The notes beneath the pieces are model-generated. The model saw nothing but the letters and a program-made list of their open reading frames with translations, searched no databases and was not told the origin of the DNA. From Tissierellia bacterium (lineage in GTDB: Bacteria > Bacillota > Clostridia > Tissierellales > Peptoniphilaceae), in assembly GCA_030537875.1 (NCBI GenBank), contig JAUNVC010000004.1:1-64000 (forward strand): DNA of 64,000 nucleotides, given 5' to 3'. The translations under genes and the position numbers were made by a program. Below are positions 53,540 to 62,529 of this stretch, one piece after another (position 1 is the first letter of the stretch; the number at the start of each line of letters is the position of its first letter).

Positions 53540-54499
53540 ATGAAAAAAATTGCAGTATTGACCAGCGGTGGAGATGCACCAGGCATGAACGCCGCCCTTC
53601 GAGCCGTTGTCCGTTCCGCCATTTATCGTGGACTGCAAGTCCTCGGTGTGAAAAAGGGATACAATGGACTCATTGAAGGAAATATGGTGGAAATGGATGT
53701 GTCCAGTGTGGCCGATATCATCCACAGAGGAGGAACCATACTGGGTACGGCGCGGAGCGATGAATTTAAAACAGAAGAAGGGATAGAAAAGGCTTTGGAT
53801 AAACTACGGGTGTTGGAAATCGACGGACTCGTTGTTTTGGGAGGAGATGGTACCATGCGCGGCGCCTTGGAGCTTTCAAAACGTGGAATCCCTGTGGCCT
53901 GTATTCCCTGCACCATTGACAATGACTTGGGTTACACCGATTATGCCGTTGGATTTATGACCGCCACAGAAACGGTGGCCGATGCCATCAGTCGTCTAAG
54001 GGATACGTCGAGTTCCCATGGAAGAGCCAATGTGGTGGAGGTCATGGGTAGGCGCTGCGGAGATATTGCACTTTACTCAGGACTTGCCGGCGGCGCTGAA
54101 ACCATTGTTGTGCCAGAGGTCGCCTTTGACTTGGATGCACTTTTGAGGAAGGTTTTGAGAGGTAAAAACCGGGGCAAAAGACATCACATCATCGTCCTTG
54201 CAGAGGGAGCCGGTAATCCCTATGAAATCAGTGAGGCCATTCAAAAAACAGCGGAAATGGAAACCAGAGTCACCATCTTAGGCCATGTACAAAGAGGCGG
54301 TACGCCCACGGTATTTGATCGGATCATGGCAAGTCAAATGGGTAGTATGGCGGTGGATCTTTTATACAATGGAGAAAAGGATCGAGCCATTGCCATCAAT
54401 TGCAATAAGATTGTTTCCGTTCCCATTGAAGATGCACTAAAAACCCAAAAGCTATTCCAACATGAGCTTTTGGAAACGGCGGGTATGTTGGCCATATAG
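53540..54499 (+). CDS. pfkA: ATP-dependent 6-phosphofructokinase
   Basis: 319 residues, glycolytic phosphorylation of fructose-6-phosphate. GGDAPGMNAALRAVVR at 11-26 binds ATP with GGDGTMRGA near 102 (Gly rather than an Asp after GDG marks the ATP-dependent type), and the catalytic PCTIDND is near 126. EVMGRRCGDIAL and GHVQRGG form the substrate and effector contacts. GGGGAG precedes the ATG. pyk begins 9 nt downstream, so both irreversible glycolytic steps are co-expressed with dnaE. Confidence 0.97.
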   Translation: MKKIAVLTSGGDAPGMNAALRAVVRSAIYRGLQVLGVKKGYNGLIEGNMVEMDVSSVADIIHRGGTILGTARSDEFKTEEGIEKALDKLRVLEIDGLVVLGGDGTMRGALELSKRGIPVACIPCTIDNDLGYTDYAVGFMTATETVADAISRLRDTSSSHGRANVVEVMGRRCGDIALYSGLAGGAETIVVPEVAFDLDALLRKVLRGKNRGKRHHIIVLAEGAGNPYEISEAIQKTAEMETRVTILGHVQRGGTPTVFDRIMASQMGSMAVDLLYNGEKDRAIAINCNKIVSVPIEDALKTQKLFQHELLETAGMLAI

Positions 54500-54508
54500 G
54501 AGATAACC

Positions 54509-56257
54509 ATGAAAAAAACAAAAATTGTAGCCACCATTGGTCCGGCCAGTGACAGTGAAGAAGTCTTGAGAGCCTTGGTGGAAGAAGGGATGAATGTCTG
54601 TCGTTTGAATTTTTCCCACGGAAATCACGAGGAGCATAAGAGACGGATGGATACCATCAAACGTCTTCGTGAGGACTTAAATATCCCCTTGGCCATTATG
54701 CTCGATACCAAGGGACCCGAAATTCGAATTGGTCGTTTTAAAGACGGACCCATACGGATCGAACAGGGACAGGAATTCACCCTTACCACAGAGGATATTC
54801 TCGGGGATGAAAAGCAAGTGTCTGTGACCTACGCCCATATTGATGAAGTGGAACCGGGAAGTCGTGTTCTCATTGATGATGGCTTGGTAGAGTTCATGGT
54901 CAAGAGTGTGGAAAAGGGAAAGATTCACATGGAAGCCATCAATAGCGGAGAGCTGTCCGACAGAAAGGGAGTCAATATTCCCGATGTAAAAATCAAACTT
55001 CCCTCACTCACCGAGAGGGATATTGAAGACATTGAATTTGGAATTGCACAGGAAATTGATTACATTGCCGCTTCCTTCATTCGAAGTCAGGATGACGTGC
55101 TGGCCATTCGACAGATTCTCGAGAAAAATGGCAATCCCAATATTGGGATTATCTCTAAAATTGAGAATCGGGAAGGCGTGGATAATTTAGAGGATATTTT
55201 GGAAGTTTCCGATGGTTTGATGGTGGCCAGGGGAGATTTGGGGGTCGAGATACCGCCACAGGAAATACCCCTGGTACAAAAAAACATGATTCGAAAATGT
55301 GTTCTTGCGGGAAAGGTTGTCATCACAGCCACCCAAATGCTCGATAGTATGACAAGAAACCCCCGTCCCACCAGAGCAGAGGTCACCGACGTGGCCAATG
55401 CCATTTTGGATGGATCATCTTGTATCATGCTTTCTGGGGAAACGGCAGCGGGGAAATATCCCGTGGGCGCGGTACGTATGATGCGCCAAATTGCCATCAA
55501 TACGGAAGATAGCCCCGAATATCAAAATATGCTACGATCTTTTCCCGATCACCACAGTATGTCTGTGACCAATGCCTTGGCCCAGGCCACTTGGCAAATC
55601 GCAAAGGATTTAAATGCAGCGGCCATATTGACCGCAACCAAGAGCGGCGCCACGTCCCGTGCCATCTCCAAATTTCGTCCGGCACAAACCATCGTGGCAC
55701 TGACCAGTGAGAAACATGTCTATCAACAATTGTCTATGGAATGGGGTGTCTATCCCATTATGGTCTCTCGCAGCACCCAATTTGAAGTGCTGTTTGAGGA
55801 GGGCATCGAAAAGGCAAAAGATTCATTTATAAAGGAGGGAGATTTGATCGTCCTTACGGCAGGAGTACCCGTTGGTAAATCCGGTTCCACCAACCTGTTG
55901 AAAGTGGAGGTCATATCGAAACGATTGGCAAAAGGAATGGGAATTGGGGAAGGAACCATCACGGGTAGAGCCGTCGTGGCAAATTCACCGGAAGAATTAA
56001 GAAAAGAATTTCATGACGGAGATATCATCGTCACCATAGGCATGCATCGCGACATGGTTGGCTTTGCAGAGCGTTCTGGAGGGATCATCACAGAAGAGGG
56101 AGGTCTCACCAGCAGTGGTGCCATCATTGGCCTCAACTTAAAAAAACCCACTATTGTGGGGGCTGCCGATGCCACCAAGGAAATCAAATCCGGTGACATG
56201 ATCACCATGGACTTAAAAACAGGACAAGTCGTCAAGGGCGTATTGGAAAATATATAG
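54509..56257 (+). CDS. pyk: Pyruvate kinase with C-terminal PEP-utiliser-like domain
   Basis: 582 residues. The TIM barrel begins KTKIVATIGPASDS and has MLDTKGPEIR, the catalytic ISKIENREGVDN and VARGDLGVEIP, and TATQMLDSM. After the allosteric C-domain an extra domain of about 110 residues resembles the mobile swivelling domain of PEP synthase, as in Bacillus-type enzymes. In place of the TSHAA catalytic His motif it has TSSGAI, so it cannot carry phosphate. AGGAGATAACC precedes the ATG. Confidence 0.96.
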   Translation: MKKTKIVATIGPASDSEEVLRALVEEGMNVCRLNFSHGNHEEHKRRMDTIKRLREDLNIPLAIMLDTKGPEIRIGRFKDGPIRIEQGQEFTLTTEDILGDEKQVSVTYAHIDEVEPGSRVLIDDGLVEFMVKSVEKGKIHMEAINSGELSDRKGVNIPDVKIKLPSLTERDIEDIEFGIAQEIDYIAASFIRSQDDVLAIRQILEKNGNPNIGIISKIENREGVDNLEDILEVSDGLMVARGDLGVEIPPQEIPLVQKNMIRKCVLAGKVVITATQMLDSMTRNPRPTRAEVTDVANAILDGSSCIMLSGETAAGKYPVGAVRMMRQIAINTEDSPEYQNMLRSFPDHHSMSVTNALAQATWQIAKDLNAAAILTATKSGATSRAISKFRPAQTIVALTSEKHVYQQLSMEWGVYPIMVSRSTQFEVLFEEGIEKAKDSFIKEGDLIVLTAGVPVGKSGSTNLLKVEVISKRLAKGMGIGEGTITGRAVVANSPEELRKEFHDGDIIVTIGMHRDMVGFAERSGGIITEEGGLTSSGAIIGLNLKKPTIVGAADATKEIKSGDMITMDLKTGQVVKGVLENI

Positions 56258-56265
56258 GGGGATCT

Positions 56266-56703
56266 ATGCGGAAAAGCTGGGATGAATATTTTATGGAAAT
56301 AACGGAAATGGTGGCCCAAAGAAGCACCTGTGAACGGGCTTTTGTGGGCTGCGTCTTGGTCAACAAGGACCATCGGATTGTGTCCACGGGATACAATGGA
56401 TCGGTGACGGGCAATCCCCACTGCATCGAGGTGGGGCACACCATGCGTGATGGCCATTGTATTGCCACCATCCATGCGGAAATGAATGCTCTTTTGTATT
56501 GTGCCAAAGAGGGGATTTCCGTAAAACATTGTACGGCCTATGTGACCCACTTTCCCTGTCTCCATTGTACCAAATCCCTGATTCAATCGGGCATCAACCG
56601 TATCGTCTATCTCCATGACTATCGAATCGATCCCTATGCAGTGGAGCTGTTGGAGACCAATCATATCCCCTATGAGAAATATGTCAAGCAAGGTGGCGAA
56701 TAG
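56266..56703 (+). CDS. dCMP/cytidine deaminase family protein (ComEB-like)
   Basis: 145-residue zinc deaminase. HAEMNALLY holds the first zinc ligand and the catalytic Glu, and PCLHCTK the two Cys ligands, matching the dCMP deaminase branch; VGCVLVNKDHRIVSTGYNGS near the N-terminus is typical. It converts dCMP to dUMP for thymidylate synthesis, and in Bacillus comEB is the corresponding gene. It starts 8 nt after pyk, ending the dnaE-pfkA-pyk unit. Confidence 0.92.
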   Translation: MRKSWDEYFMEITEMVAQRSTCERAFVGCVLVNKDHRIVSTGYNGSVTGNPHCIEVGHTMRDGHCIATIHAEMNALLYCAKEGISVKHCTAYVTHFPCLHCTKSLIQSGINRIVYLHDYRIDPYAVELLETNHIPYEKYVKQGGE

Positions 56704-56708
56704 AAGAA

Positions 56709-56746
56709 ACGAAAAGAAGGAATTCCATTACGGGATTCTTCTTTCA
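56709..56746 (+). terminator. Possible weak terminator after the deaminase gene
   Basis: An imperfect hairpin pairs GAAGGAATTCC with GGGATTCTTC, ending in TTTC. The T-run is short. Confidence 0.4.
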
Positions 56747-56788
56747 TATTGTCAATTTTTCATTTTATGTTAAAAGCAGGTTTTATAT

Positions 56789-57697
56789 ATGATACGATTA
56801 GAAAATGTAAGTAAATACTACAAAACAAAGACGGGTCAATTTTGTGCTGTAAAGGATTTGAATATGGAGATTCAAAGGGGATCTCTAGTTGGCTTAATTG
56901 GGCCAAATGGTGCCGGCAAATCTACCACCATTAAGATGATGGTCGGTATACTAACGCCAACCTCTGGAGATATACAAGTTTGTGGCATGGTGCCATATAA
57001 AAACCGAGGGAAACTCGCATATAAAATTGGAGTCATGTTTGGAAATAGGACAAATCTCTTATTTCAACTGCCTCTTAAGGAATCGGTTTTACTCATCAGG
57101 GATATGTATTCCATAAGAAATGAGGACTTTCAAAAGTCCCTCTCCTATTATGCAGAAATCCTTGAAGCGGGAAATCTATTAGAAAAGCCCATCAGAAGCA
57201 TGAGTTTAGGGCAGCGAATCAAATCGGAAATTTTGGTAACCCTACTTCACGAACCAGAAATATTGGTGTTAGATGAGCCGACCATTGGGCTTGACATCAT
57301 AGCTAGACAGAATTTTAGAAAGATTTTAAGGACACTTTCAAATGAGGAGAAAAAGACTATCATTCTAACATCACATGATTTAGTGGATGTTGAAAACACC
57401 TGTGATGAGGTCCTTTTAATCAACAAGGGAGAAATTTTTAGAAACTTCAACAGAGAGAGCTTTAAACATGAAATAGGCAAATTCGCCGTTATAAACGTAC
57501 CGTCCACTGTGATTTTATCAGATGATTTGAAACAGTTTTTAAGAGAGTCCAATGATATGAGGCAAAAGTTAATGGTAGATAGAGGGGACGTAAATACAAT
57601 CATACAGGGGTTAAATAGTATAAACAACGACGTACTAGAGTATGAAATTTCAGCACCAAGCCTTGAGGATATCGTATATGAAGACTATAAATCATAA
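56789..57697 (+). CDS. ABC-2 type exporter ATPase
   Basis: 302-residue cytoplasmic ATPase with Walker A GPNGAGKST near 37, a Q-loop region MFGNRTNLLF, signature MSLGQR, Walker B ILVLDEPTIGLD and H-loop TSHD. A C-terminal domain of about 80 residues follows. With its two permease neighbours it matches the COG4586-COG4587-COG3694 exporter type. The ribosome site (GCAGG) is weak. The gene is AT-rich compared with the core genes. It overlaps the first permease by 20 nt. Confidence 0.9.
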   Translation: MIRLENVSKYYKTKTGQFCAVKDLNMEIQRGSLVGLIGPNGAGKSTTIKMMVGILTPTSGDIQVCGMVPYKNRGKLAYKIGVMFGNRTNLLFQLPLKESVLLIRDMYSIRNEDFQKSLSYYAEILEAGNLLEKPIRSMSLGQRIKSEILVTLLHEPEILVLDEPTIGLDIIARQNFRKILRTLSNEEKKTIILTSHDLVDVENTCDEVLLINKGEIFRNFNRESFKHEIGKFAVINVPSTVILSDDLKQFLRESNDMRQKLMVDRGDVNTIIQGLNSINNDVLEYEISAPSLEDIVYEDYKS

Positions 57698-58472
57698 ACT
57701 AAAACTAATCCTCAGATACCTGATCATTTCTTACAAACAAAAAAGAGAGTTTAAATCAGAATTTATATCTTATATCTCATCTGTAGCCTTGGGGATTGTA
57801 GGAATATTTGTATTTTGGTATTCTCTTAAAACCAGTGGAGTGCGGTTTCAAGGGTGGTCATTTGATGAAATCCTCATCTTAAATGGATTTTATTTTTTGA
57901 GCAAAGCAATCAGCACATTTTCATTTGGGTTTAGAGATTTGGAGTATAAAATAATAGACGGTAGTTTTGATACCTATATGATGCGACCCCATTCTCCCTT
58001 TTTTATGTTGGCATGTGAGAGATTTAATCTGATTTTTCTCCTAACCAATCTCATATTATCGATGGCACTGATTATATGGGGCGTGTTGCAATTTTCCACG
58101 AGTCTATTTAGAATCATAATGGCTTTTTTGATATCTCTTATGTCAAGTCTTGCCATTGAAATTTTCTACATGAGCTTTAGTTTGTTGTCTTTTTACTTTG
58201 GCAAGATTTATTATGCGAGGGAATTACTCTTTTCTCTAACAGATGCCAAGAAATACCCACTGGATATCTTTCCCAAAGGCATGATCCAATTTTTTACCTA
58301 TTTCATGCCTCTCATTGCCATTGCCACGATTCCAACAAAGATAATGACAAACTCCAACTATGGCTTCACCAATGTTTTTAGTATCGTTGCAATGATTCTA
58401 CTATTGCAAATACTGCTATACAAATTCTTAAAAAGAAAAGTATTAAACATATATTGTGGAACGGGGAATTAA
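57678..58472 (+). CDS. ABC-2 type exporter permease 1
   Basis: 264-residue membrane protein with about six helices, family COG4587/DUF990-like by size and placement. The ATG at 57678 overlaps the ATPase gene end and has GAGG 9 nt upstream; a longer frame from 57642 lies inside the ATPase gene. It begins with a basic cytoplasmic segment (KTINHKLKLILRYLI) and an SEF-type helix. The substrate is unknown. Confidence 0.82.
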   Translation: MKTINHKLKLILRYLIISYKQKREFKSEFISYISSVALGIVGIFVFWYSLKTSGVRFQGWSFDEILILNGFYFLSKAISTFSFGFRDLEYKIIDGSFDTYMMRPHSPFFMLACERFNLIFLLTNLILSMALIIWGVLQFSTSLFRIIMAFLISLMSSLAIEIFYMSFSLLSFYFGKIYYARELLFSLTDAKKYPLDIFPKGMIQFFTYFMPLIAIATIPTKIMTNSNYGFTNVFSIVAMILLLQILLYKFLKRKVLNIYCGTGN

Positions 58473-58473
58473 T

Positions 58474-59259
58474 ATGAAAAAAGTATATGTAAGACTTCTT
58501 ACCATTGGAATAAAAGAGGAGAAAGTCTTTGGAATAAATTTTATGTTTAGCTTTTTAACCCTTCCTCTCCAAGCGCTCATTTCGTATTATCTATGGAAAA
58601 AGGGTATGGGTGAAGCGGCCATTAGAAATTTTACAATGAACACAATGGTCATATATTTTTTCTTGCAAACCATCCTTATGATTTCCTATGAAGGTGCCAT
58701 GATGACAGCTTATGAAGTGAATACGGATATTTCAACGGGTAAAATTCTAAGTCTGCTTTTAAAACCTATTTCCTATCCACTGATGCTATTCTTTAAAAAA
58801 ATAGGATTTTTCTTTTTAAGGATCTTTGTCGGATACACATCTGTTTTGGTCTTTGCAGCAATTTTAGGAGAGACATTACATTCCATAAATATCATCTATT
58901 CACTGCTATTTGCAGCAATCAGCTTTACCCTGTTATTTCAAATTCAAATGATCATTGGTTTACTTGCCTTTCGATTTAAAAACATCATTTTACTTAGGGA
59001 TTTTGTTATGGATATCCTATGGATTTTAGGCGGAGTCGTCATCCCACTTGACTTTTTTCCAAAGGCGCTTTCCAGTGTCCTTTCATGGACGGTCATTCCA
59101 TTGATACATTATATGCCCGGTAAATTACTGGTGAATCCTTTCATGACCAAGGAGCTTTTGATTGTATTTTTAAGTGGGGTGCTTCGCATTGTGTTGTATT
59201 CCTTCGTGATAAAACTCATATGGAAGGTAGACTCCACAAAGGCAAATCAAGGAGCATAA
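58474..59259 (+). CDS. ABC-2 type exporter permease 2
   Basis: 261-residue membrane protein with about six helices, matching the second permease of this exporter type (COG3694-like), including a region near DILWILGGVVIPLDFFPKAL. The ATG at 58474 lies 1 nt after the previous stop and has GGGGAA 7 nt upstream; a GTG at 58456 overlaps permease 1 and adds six residues. A strong terminator follows at 59331. Confidence 0.82.
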   Translation: MKKVYVRLLTIGIKEEKVFGINFMFSFLTLPLQALISYYLWKKGMGEAAIRNFTMNTMVIYFFLQTILMISYEGAMMTAYEVNTDISTGKILSLLLKPISYPLMLFFKKIGFFFLRIFVGYTSVLVFAAILGETLHSINIIYSLLFAAISFTLLFQIQMIIGLLAFRFKNIILLRDFVMDILWILGGVVIPLDFFPKALSSVLSWTVIPLIHYMPGKLLVNPFMTKELLIVFLSGVLRIVLYSFVIKLIWKVDSTKANQGA

Positions 59260-59330
59260 TCCCTCTTTCCATTGAAATGAACCGCAGTTCATGTGAAGAG
59301 TTTTTGAACCCGGCTTTATAGAGAACCAAA

Positions 59331-59357
59331 GAAATCCCCAAGAGGATTTCTTTTTTT
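59331..59357 (+). terminator. Terminator of the ABC-2 exporter operon
   Basis: Stem GAAATCC/GGATTTC with a 6-nt loop followed by seven T. Confidence 0.85.
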
Positions 59358-59378
59358 GTATATTTTTTTATAGAATCA

Positions 59379-59407
59379 TTGCCATGACAGCCTTTTTTTG
59401 ATATGAT
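59379..59407 (+). promoter_or_regulatory. Orphan promoter antisense to the selenoprotein gene
   Basis: -35 TTGCCA (59379-59384), 17-bp spacer, -10 TATGAT (59402-59407), TGA extended -10. Downstream on the plus strand is only the hairpin at 59436-59451 and then the antisense of the selenoprotein gene. No plus-strand gene follows. Confidence 0.45.
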
Positions 59408-59428
59408 AAAAGATAGTGAATTTTGACG

Positions 59429-59456
59429 AAAAAAAAGAGACCGAAGTCTCTTTTCT
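59429..59456 (-). terminator. Terminator of the selenoprotein gene
   Basis: Minus-strand stem AGAGAC/GTCTCT with a TTCG loop followed by a run of T. The plus strand reads CGAA in the loop with TTTTCTTT after it, so it may work in both directions. Confidence 0.85.
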
Positions 59457-59463
59457 TTATGAA

Positions 59464-59763
59464 TTATTCTTCTTCACCGGCCAATTCTTCTGCGATGAAT
59501 TCATCTAATTCCTTTTCATCAAAGATAAATCTTTCGTTATCACCGATGGCAAGGAAGGGAATGCCCAATCCACCTTCTTCGATGATGGGTTTAAATTCTT
59601 CCGCAGTCTCGCGAATGGCCAAATATTTTTTGAGGAAGCCCAGTGAAGATGTGATGTCTAGGTATAAGAACCTTATACCAGCCTTTTCAAGTTTTTCCTT
59701 GAAAGGACCACAGGTCACTCACATGGAACTACCAAATACAATTTTCTTTTTCATTTTTTTCAT
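59464..59763 (-). CDS. Probable selenocysteine-containing glutaredoxin-like protein (in-frame TGA)
   Basis: Starting at ATG 59763, 9 nt after AGGAGG, the frame reads MKKMKKKIVFGSSM, then TGA (59721-59719), then VTCGPFKEKLEKAGI and on to TAA at 59464: 99 residues with Sec15 and Cys18, a U-x-x-C version of the thioredoxin/glutaredoxin CxxC site. The rest (YLDITSSLGFLKKYLAIR, GGLGIPFLAIGDNERF) fits the clostridial glutaredoxin-related family, whose usual site is C-P-D-C. A 9-bp hairpin with a G-first loop starts 12 nt after the TGA, as a bacterial SECIS should. Read conventionally the gene would appear as an 84-residue GTG-started ORF lacking the first strand. A nonsense mutation is the alternative. 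Confidence 0.83.
59682..59706 (-). promoter_or_regulatory. Bacterial SECIS-like hairpin
   Basis: In mRNA sense, CCUUUCAAG pairs with CUUGAAAAGG (9 bp, one bulged A) around the loop GAAAAA. The loop begins 21 nt after the UGA and has G as its first base, both within the usual limits for bacterial SECIS elements (loop 16-37 nt from UGA, G in the first two loop positions). Confidence 0.75.
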
Positions 59764-59785
59764 ATGAATCAACCTCCTAGGTTCT

Positions 59786-59814
59786 ATGATACCACAGATG
59801 TTGGTTTTATTCCA
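59786..59814 (-). promoter_or_regulatory. Possible promoter of the selenoprotein gene
   Basis: Minus-strand -10 TATCAT (59791-59786) with TGG extended -10. The -35 TGGAAT (59814-59809) at 17 bp is weak. It lies about 23 bp upstream of the start codon. Confidence 0.4.
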
Positions 59815-59874
59815 TAGGAGAAAGAAATAGAAGAAGAAATGGGAGAAAGAATTTTTAAGAAATGAGGGATGAGC

Positions 59875-60924
59875 ATGGCAGAAACCATTTTACAATTGGA
59901 AAATCTCCATAAAACATACGATGGAGAAGTGATTTTGGACAATCTCTCTTTGGATATTCGCCAGGGAGAATTTATTACCCTATTGGGGCCATCCGGTTGT
60001 GGTAAGACTACGACCCTTCGTTTGATTGGAGGATTTACATATCCTGATAGCGGAAATATTTATTTTGAAGGAAAAAATATCACCCATACCAAACCCAATG
60101 AGCGCAAGGTCAATACCGTGTTTCAAAAATATGCTTTATTTCCCCATTTGAATGTCTATGAAAACATTGCCTTTGGGTTGCGCCTACGGAATGTGGCAGA
60201 AGATGAGATAAAAAACAGGGTGAGAAAAATGCTGGAGCTAGTCAATCTCTCGGGCTATGCCTATCGAAACATTGACTCTCTTTCCGGGGGACAACAGCAG
60301 CGAATTGCCATTGCCCGCGCCTTGGTCAATGAACCGAAGGTGCTCCTCTTAGACGAACCCTTGGGTGCCTTAGATAGCAAACTTCGTAAGGGGATGCAAC
60401 GAGAACTGATCAATATGCAATGGGAATTGGGGATTACCTTTATTTTCGTGACCCATGACCAAGAAGAAGCCCTTTCCATGAGTGATCGCATCGTGGTCAT
60501 GAACGAGGGAGTGGTGGAACAGATGGGGCGTCCCATTGATATTTACAATGAACCCGTCAATTCCTTTGTGGCCAATTTCATTGGAGAGAGCAATATCTTA
60601 GAAGGAATCTTCAATCACGATTTTTCTGTTAGCTTTGAGGGAGCAGAATTTCCCTGTGTCGATAAGGGATTTGCTCCTGGCGAAAGGGTGGATGTGGTTC
60701 TTCGACCGGAAGATGTGGAAATCACCAATGAAGCCAATGGAAAAATCAAGGGCGTGGTCGATACAGTTATTTTTAAAGGGGTGCATTATGAAATCCTGGT
60801 CATGGTCCATGATACCATGTGGAAAATCCATTCCACCCGTGCACCGGAAGAAGGTAGTGAAGTCTATCTCACCGTAGATCCTGAAAATATTCACATTATG
60901 AGGAAAAGCCATGAAGAAGATTAA
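59875..60924 (+). CDS. potA: Spermidine/putrescine ABC transporter ATPase
   Basis: 349 residues. ATPase domain with Walker [10 protein letters not shown] near 36, Q-loop, signature LSGGQQQR, Walker [12 protein letters not shown] and H-loop THDQEEAL, then a TOBE domain (about 270-349). The ATG at 59875 is chosen because GAGGGA is 6 nt upstream; the ATG at 59869 overlaps that site. It drives polyamine import with the products of the next three overlapping genes. Confidence 0.95.
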   Translation: MAETILQLENLHKTYDGEVILDNLSLDIRQGEFITLLGPSGCGKTTTLRLIGGFTYPDSGNIYFEGKNITHTKPNERKVNTVFQKYALFPHLNVYENIAFGLRLRNVAEDEIKNRVRKMLELVNLSGYAYRNIDSLSGGQQQRIAIARALVNEPKVLLLDEPLGALDSKLRKGMQRELINMQWELGITFIFVTHDQEEALSMSDRIVVMNEGVVEQMGRPIDIYNEPVNSFVANFIGESNILEGIFNHDFSVSFEGAEFPCVDKGFAPGERVDVVLRPEDVEITNEANGKIKGVVDTVIFKGVHYEILVMVHDTMWKIHSTRAPEEGSEVYLTVDPENIHIMRKSHEED

Positions 60925-61735
60925 ACCCTCGGCAGTGATTTTTATCTTTTGGACTGCCGTGTTCATTCTCATTCCTCTGCTCTTGGTGGTGGCCCTTGGA
61001 TTTACCATCAATCAAAATGGAACGGCTGTTTTTAGCTTGGATAACTTCCGACGGTTTTTCACACCCATTTATCTACAAGTCTTGTGGAGAAGTTTAAAAT
61101 TGGCATTCTATTCCACGCTGATTTGCCTACTGTTGGGCTATCCCTTTGCTTATTTCATTGCCAAAAAGAAAAATCGAGATATTTATATGCTCTTTGTACT
61201 CATTCCCATGTGGATGAACTTTTTGCTCCGAACCTACGCATGGATCAGTCTCTTGGGAAGAAATGGACTTGTCAATCGGGCCCTTGCTTTCTTGGGTCTC
61301 CAGCCCATGGAACTTATGTACAATAACATGGCCATTCTCATCGGCATGGTCTATAACTTTTTGCCCTTTATGATTTTGCCCATTTATACCTCCCTCACCA
61401 AATTGGATTATTCATTGGTGGAAGCGGGGTACGACTTGGGGGCAGGTCCTGGAAAGGTTTTTCGCAAAATCATTTTACCCCTGACCAAGGGAGGAATATT
61501 AACCGGGGTGACCATGAGCTTTATTCCGGCGGTATCCACCTTTGTCATCTCGCAACTATTGGGGGGAAACAATTTCAGTCTCATCGGAAACATCATTGAA
61601 CAGCAATTTAGATTCACCAACGATTGGAACTTTGGTTCGGCCATCAGTCTGATTCTCATGGCACTCATTTTGATTCTCATCCGATTCTCCATGAAAAATG
61701 AAGAAGCCGGGAGCTTGGAAGGGGGTCTCTTATGA
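60911..61735 (+). CDS. potB: Spermidine/putrescine ABC transporter permease PotB
   Basis: 274 residues with six membrane helices and the binding-protein-dependent transport signature [20 protein letters not shown] near 175-195 (the EAA loop that docks to PotA). It overlaps potA by 14 nt and potC by 4 nt. Confidence 0.94.
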   Translation: MKKIKPSAVIFIFWTAVFILIPLLLVVALGFTINQNGTAVFSLDNFRRFFTPIYLQVLWRSLKLAFYSTLICLLLGYPFAYFIAKKKNRDIYMLFVLIPMWMNFLLRTYAWISLLGRNGLVNRALAFLGLQPMELMYNNMAILIGMVYNFLPFMILPIYTSLTKLDYSLVEAGYDLGAGPGKVFRKIILPLTKGGILTGVTMSFIPAVSTFVISQLLGGNNFSLIGNIIEQQFRFTNDWNFGSAISLILMALILILIRFSMKNEEAGSLEGGLL

Positions 61736-62529
61736 AGCGATTTATGAAAAACTTCTATGTGTACTTGCTTTACTTTTTTCTCTATGTTCCCATCCTGGTT
61801 CTCATTGCCTATTCATTCAATGCTGGAAGGAGCAGAGCCCTATGGGAAGGATTCTCCTTCCATTGGTACACAGAACTTTTTAAAAACACGGCGGTTTTAA
61901 AATCTTTTTATAACACCATCTTGGTTGGGGTCATCTCAACGGTGATTGCAACCATCATTGGTACCATTGGTGCCATCGGTCTATACAATTCCAATTCCAA
62001 GATAAAAAAATGGGTCATGGATTTGAACTATCTTCCCATTTTGAATCCGGATATTGTCATTGCCATCAGTTTGGTCGCTCTATATAATTTTATGCGATTA
62101 CGGTTTGGCTATTTGACTTTGATTTTAAGTCACGTCTCCTTCTTGACACCTTATGTCCTTTTCAATGTGATGCCAAGACTTATGACCATGGATCCCAACT
62201 TGTATGAAGCTGCCATCGACTTGGGAGCCAATCGAAAACAGGCTTTTCGCATGGTAGTCTTGCCCGAAATCAAACCGGGTATATGGAGTGGAGCACTCAT
62301 GGCTTTCACTCTGAGCATTGATGATTTTGTGGTGTCTTTTTTCACCACGGGAAGCGGTGTACAAAATATTTCCATCACCGTTTGGTCCATGGCAAAAAGG
62401 GGTGTGAACCCCGTACTCAATGCCCTCAGTGCCATCATGTTTATCATCATGGTTGCTTTGGTAGTGGGCATTTACTTTAGAAATAAGAAAGAACAGGTGA
62501 AACGCTATGAAAAAGTTAAAGATATTTAG
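61732..62529 (+). CDS. potC: Spermidine/putrescine ABC transporter permease PotC
   Basis: 265 residues with six membrane helices and the EAA loop EAAIDLGANRKQAFRMVVLP near 160-180. SYSFNAGR near the N-terminus and DDFVVSFFTTG in the last third are typical for PotC. It overlaps potB by 4 nt and potD by 23 nt. Confidence 0.95.
   Translation: MKRFMKNFYVYLLYFFLYVPILVLIAYSFNAGRSRALWEGFSFHWYTELFKNTAVLKSFYNTILVGVISTVIATIIGTIGAIGLYNSNSKIKKWVMDLNYLPILNPDIVIAISLVALYNFMRLRFGYLTLILSHVSFLTPYVLFNVMPRLMTMDPNLYEAAIDLGANRKQAFRMVVLPEIKPGIWSGALMAFTLSIDDFVVSFFTTGSGVQNISITVWSMAKRGVNPVLNALSAIMFIIMVALVVGIYFRNKKEQVKRYEKVKDI

Noticed and set aside
59464..59718. Reading the gene as a short GTG-started ORF of 84 residues, or as a pseudogene broken by a stop codon
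   Set aside because: The frame upstream of the TGA has a proper AGGAGG-ATG start, supplies the missing first strand of the fold, and the stop falls exactly at a catalytic Cys position with a SECIS-like hairpin after it. A random nonsense mutation would not explain that combination.
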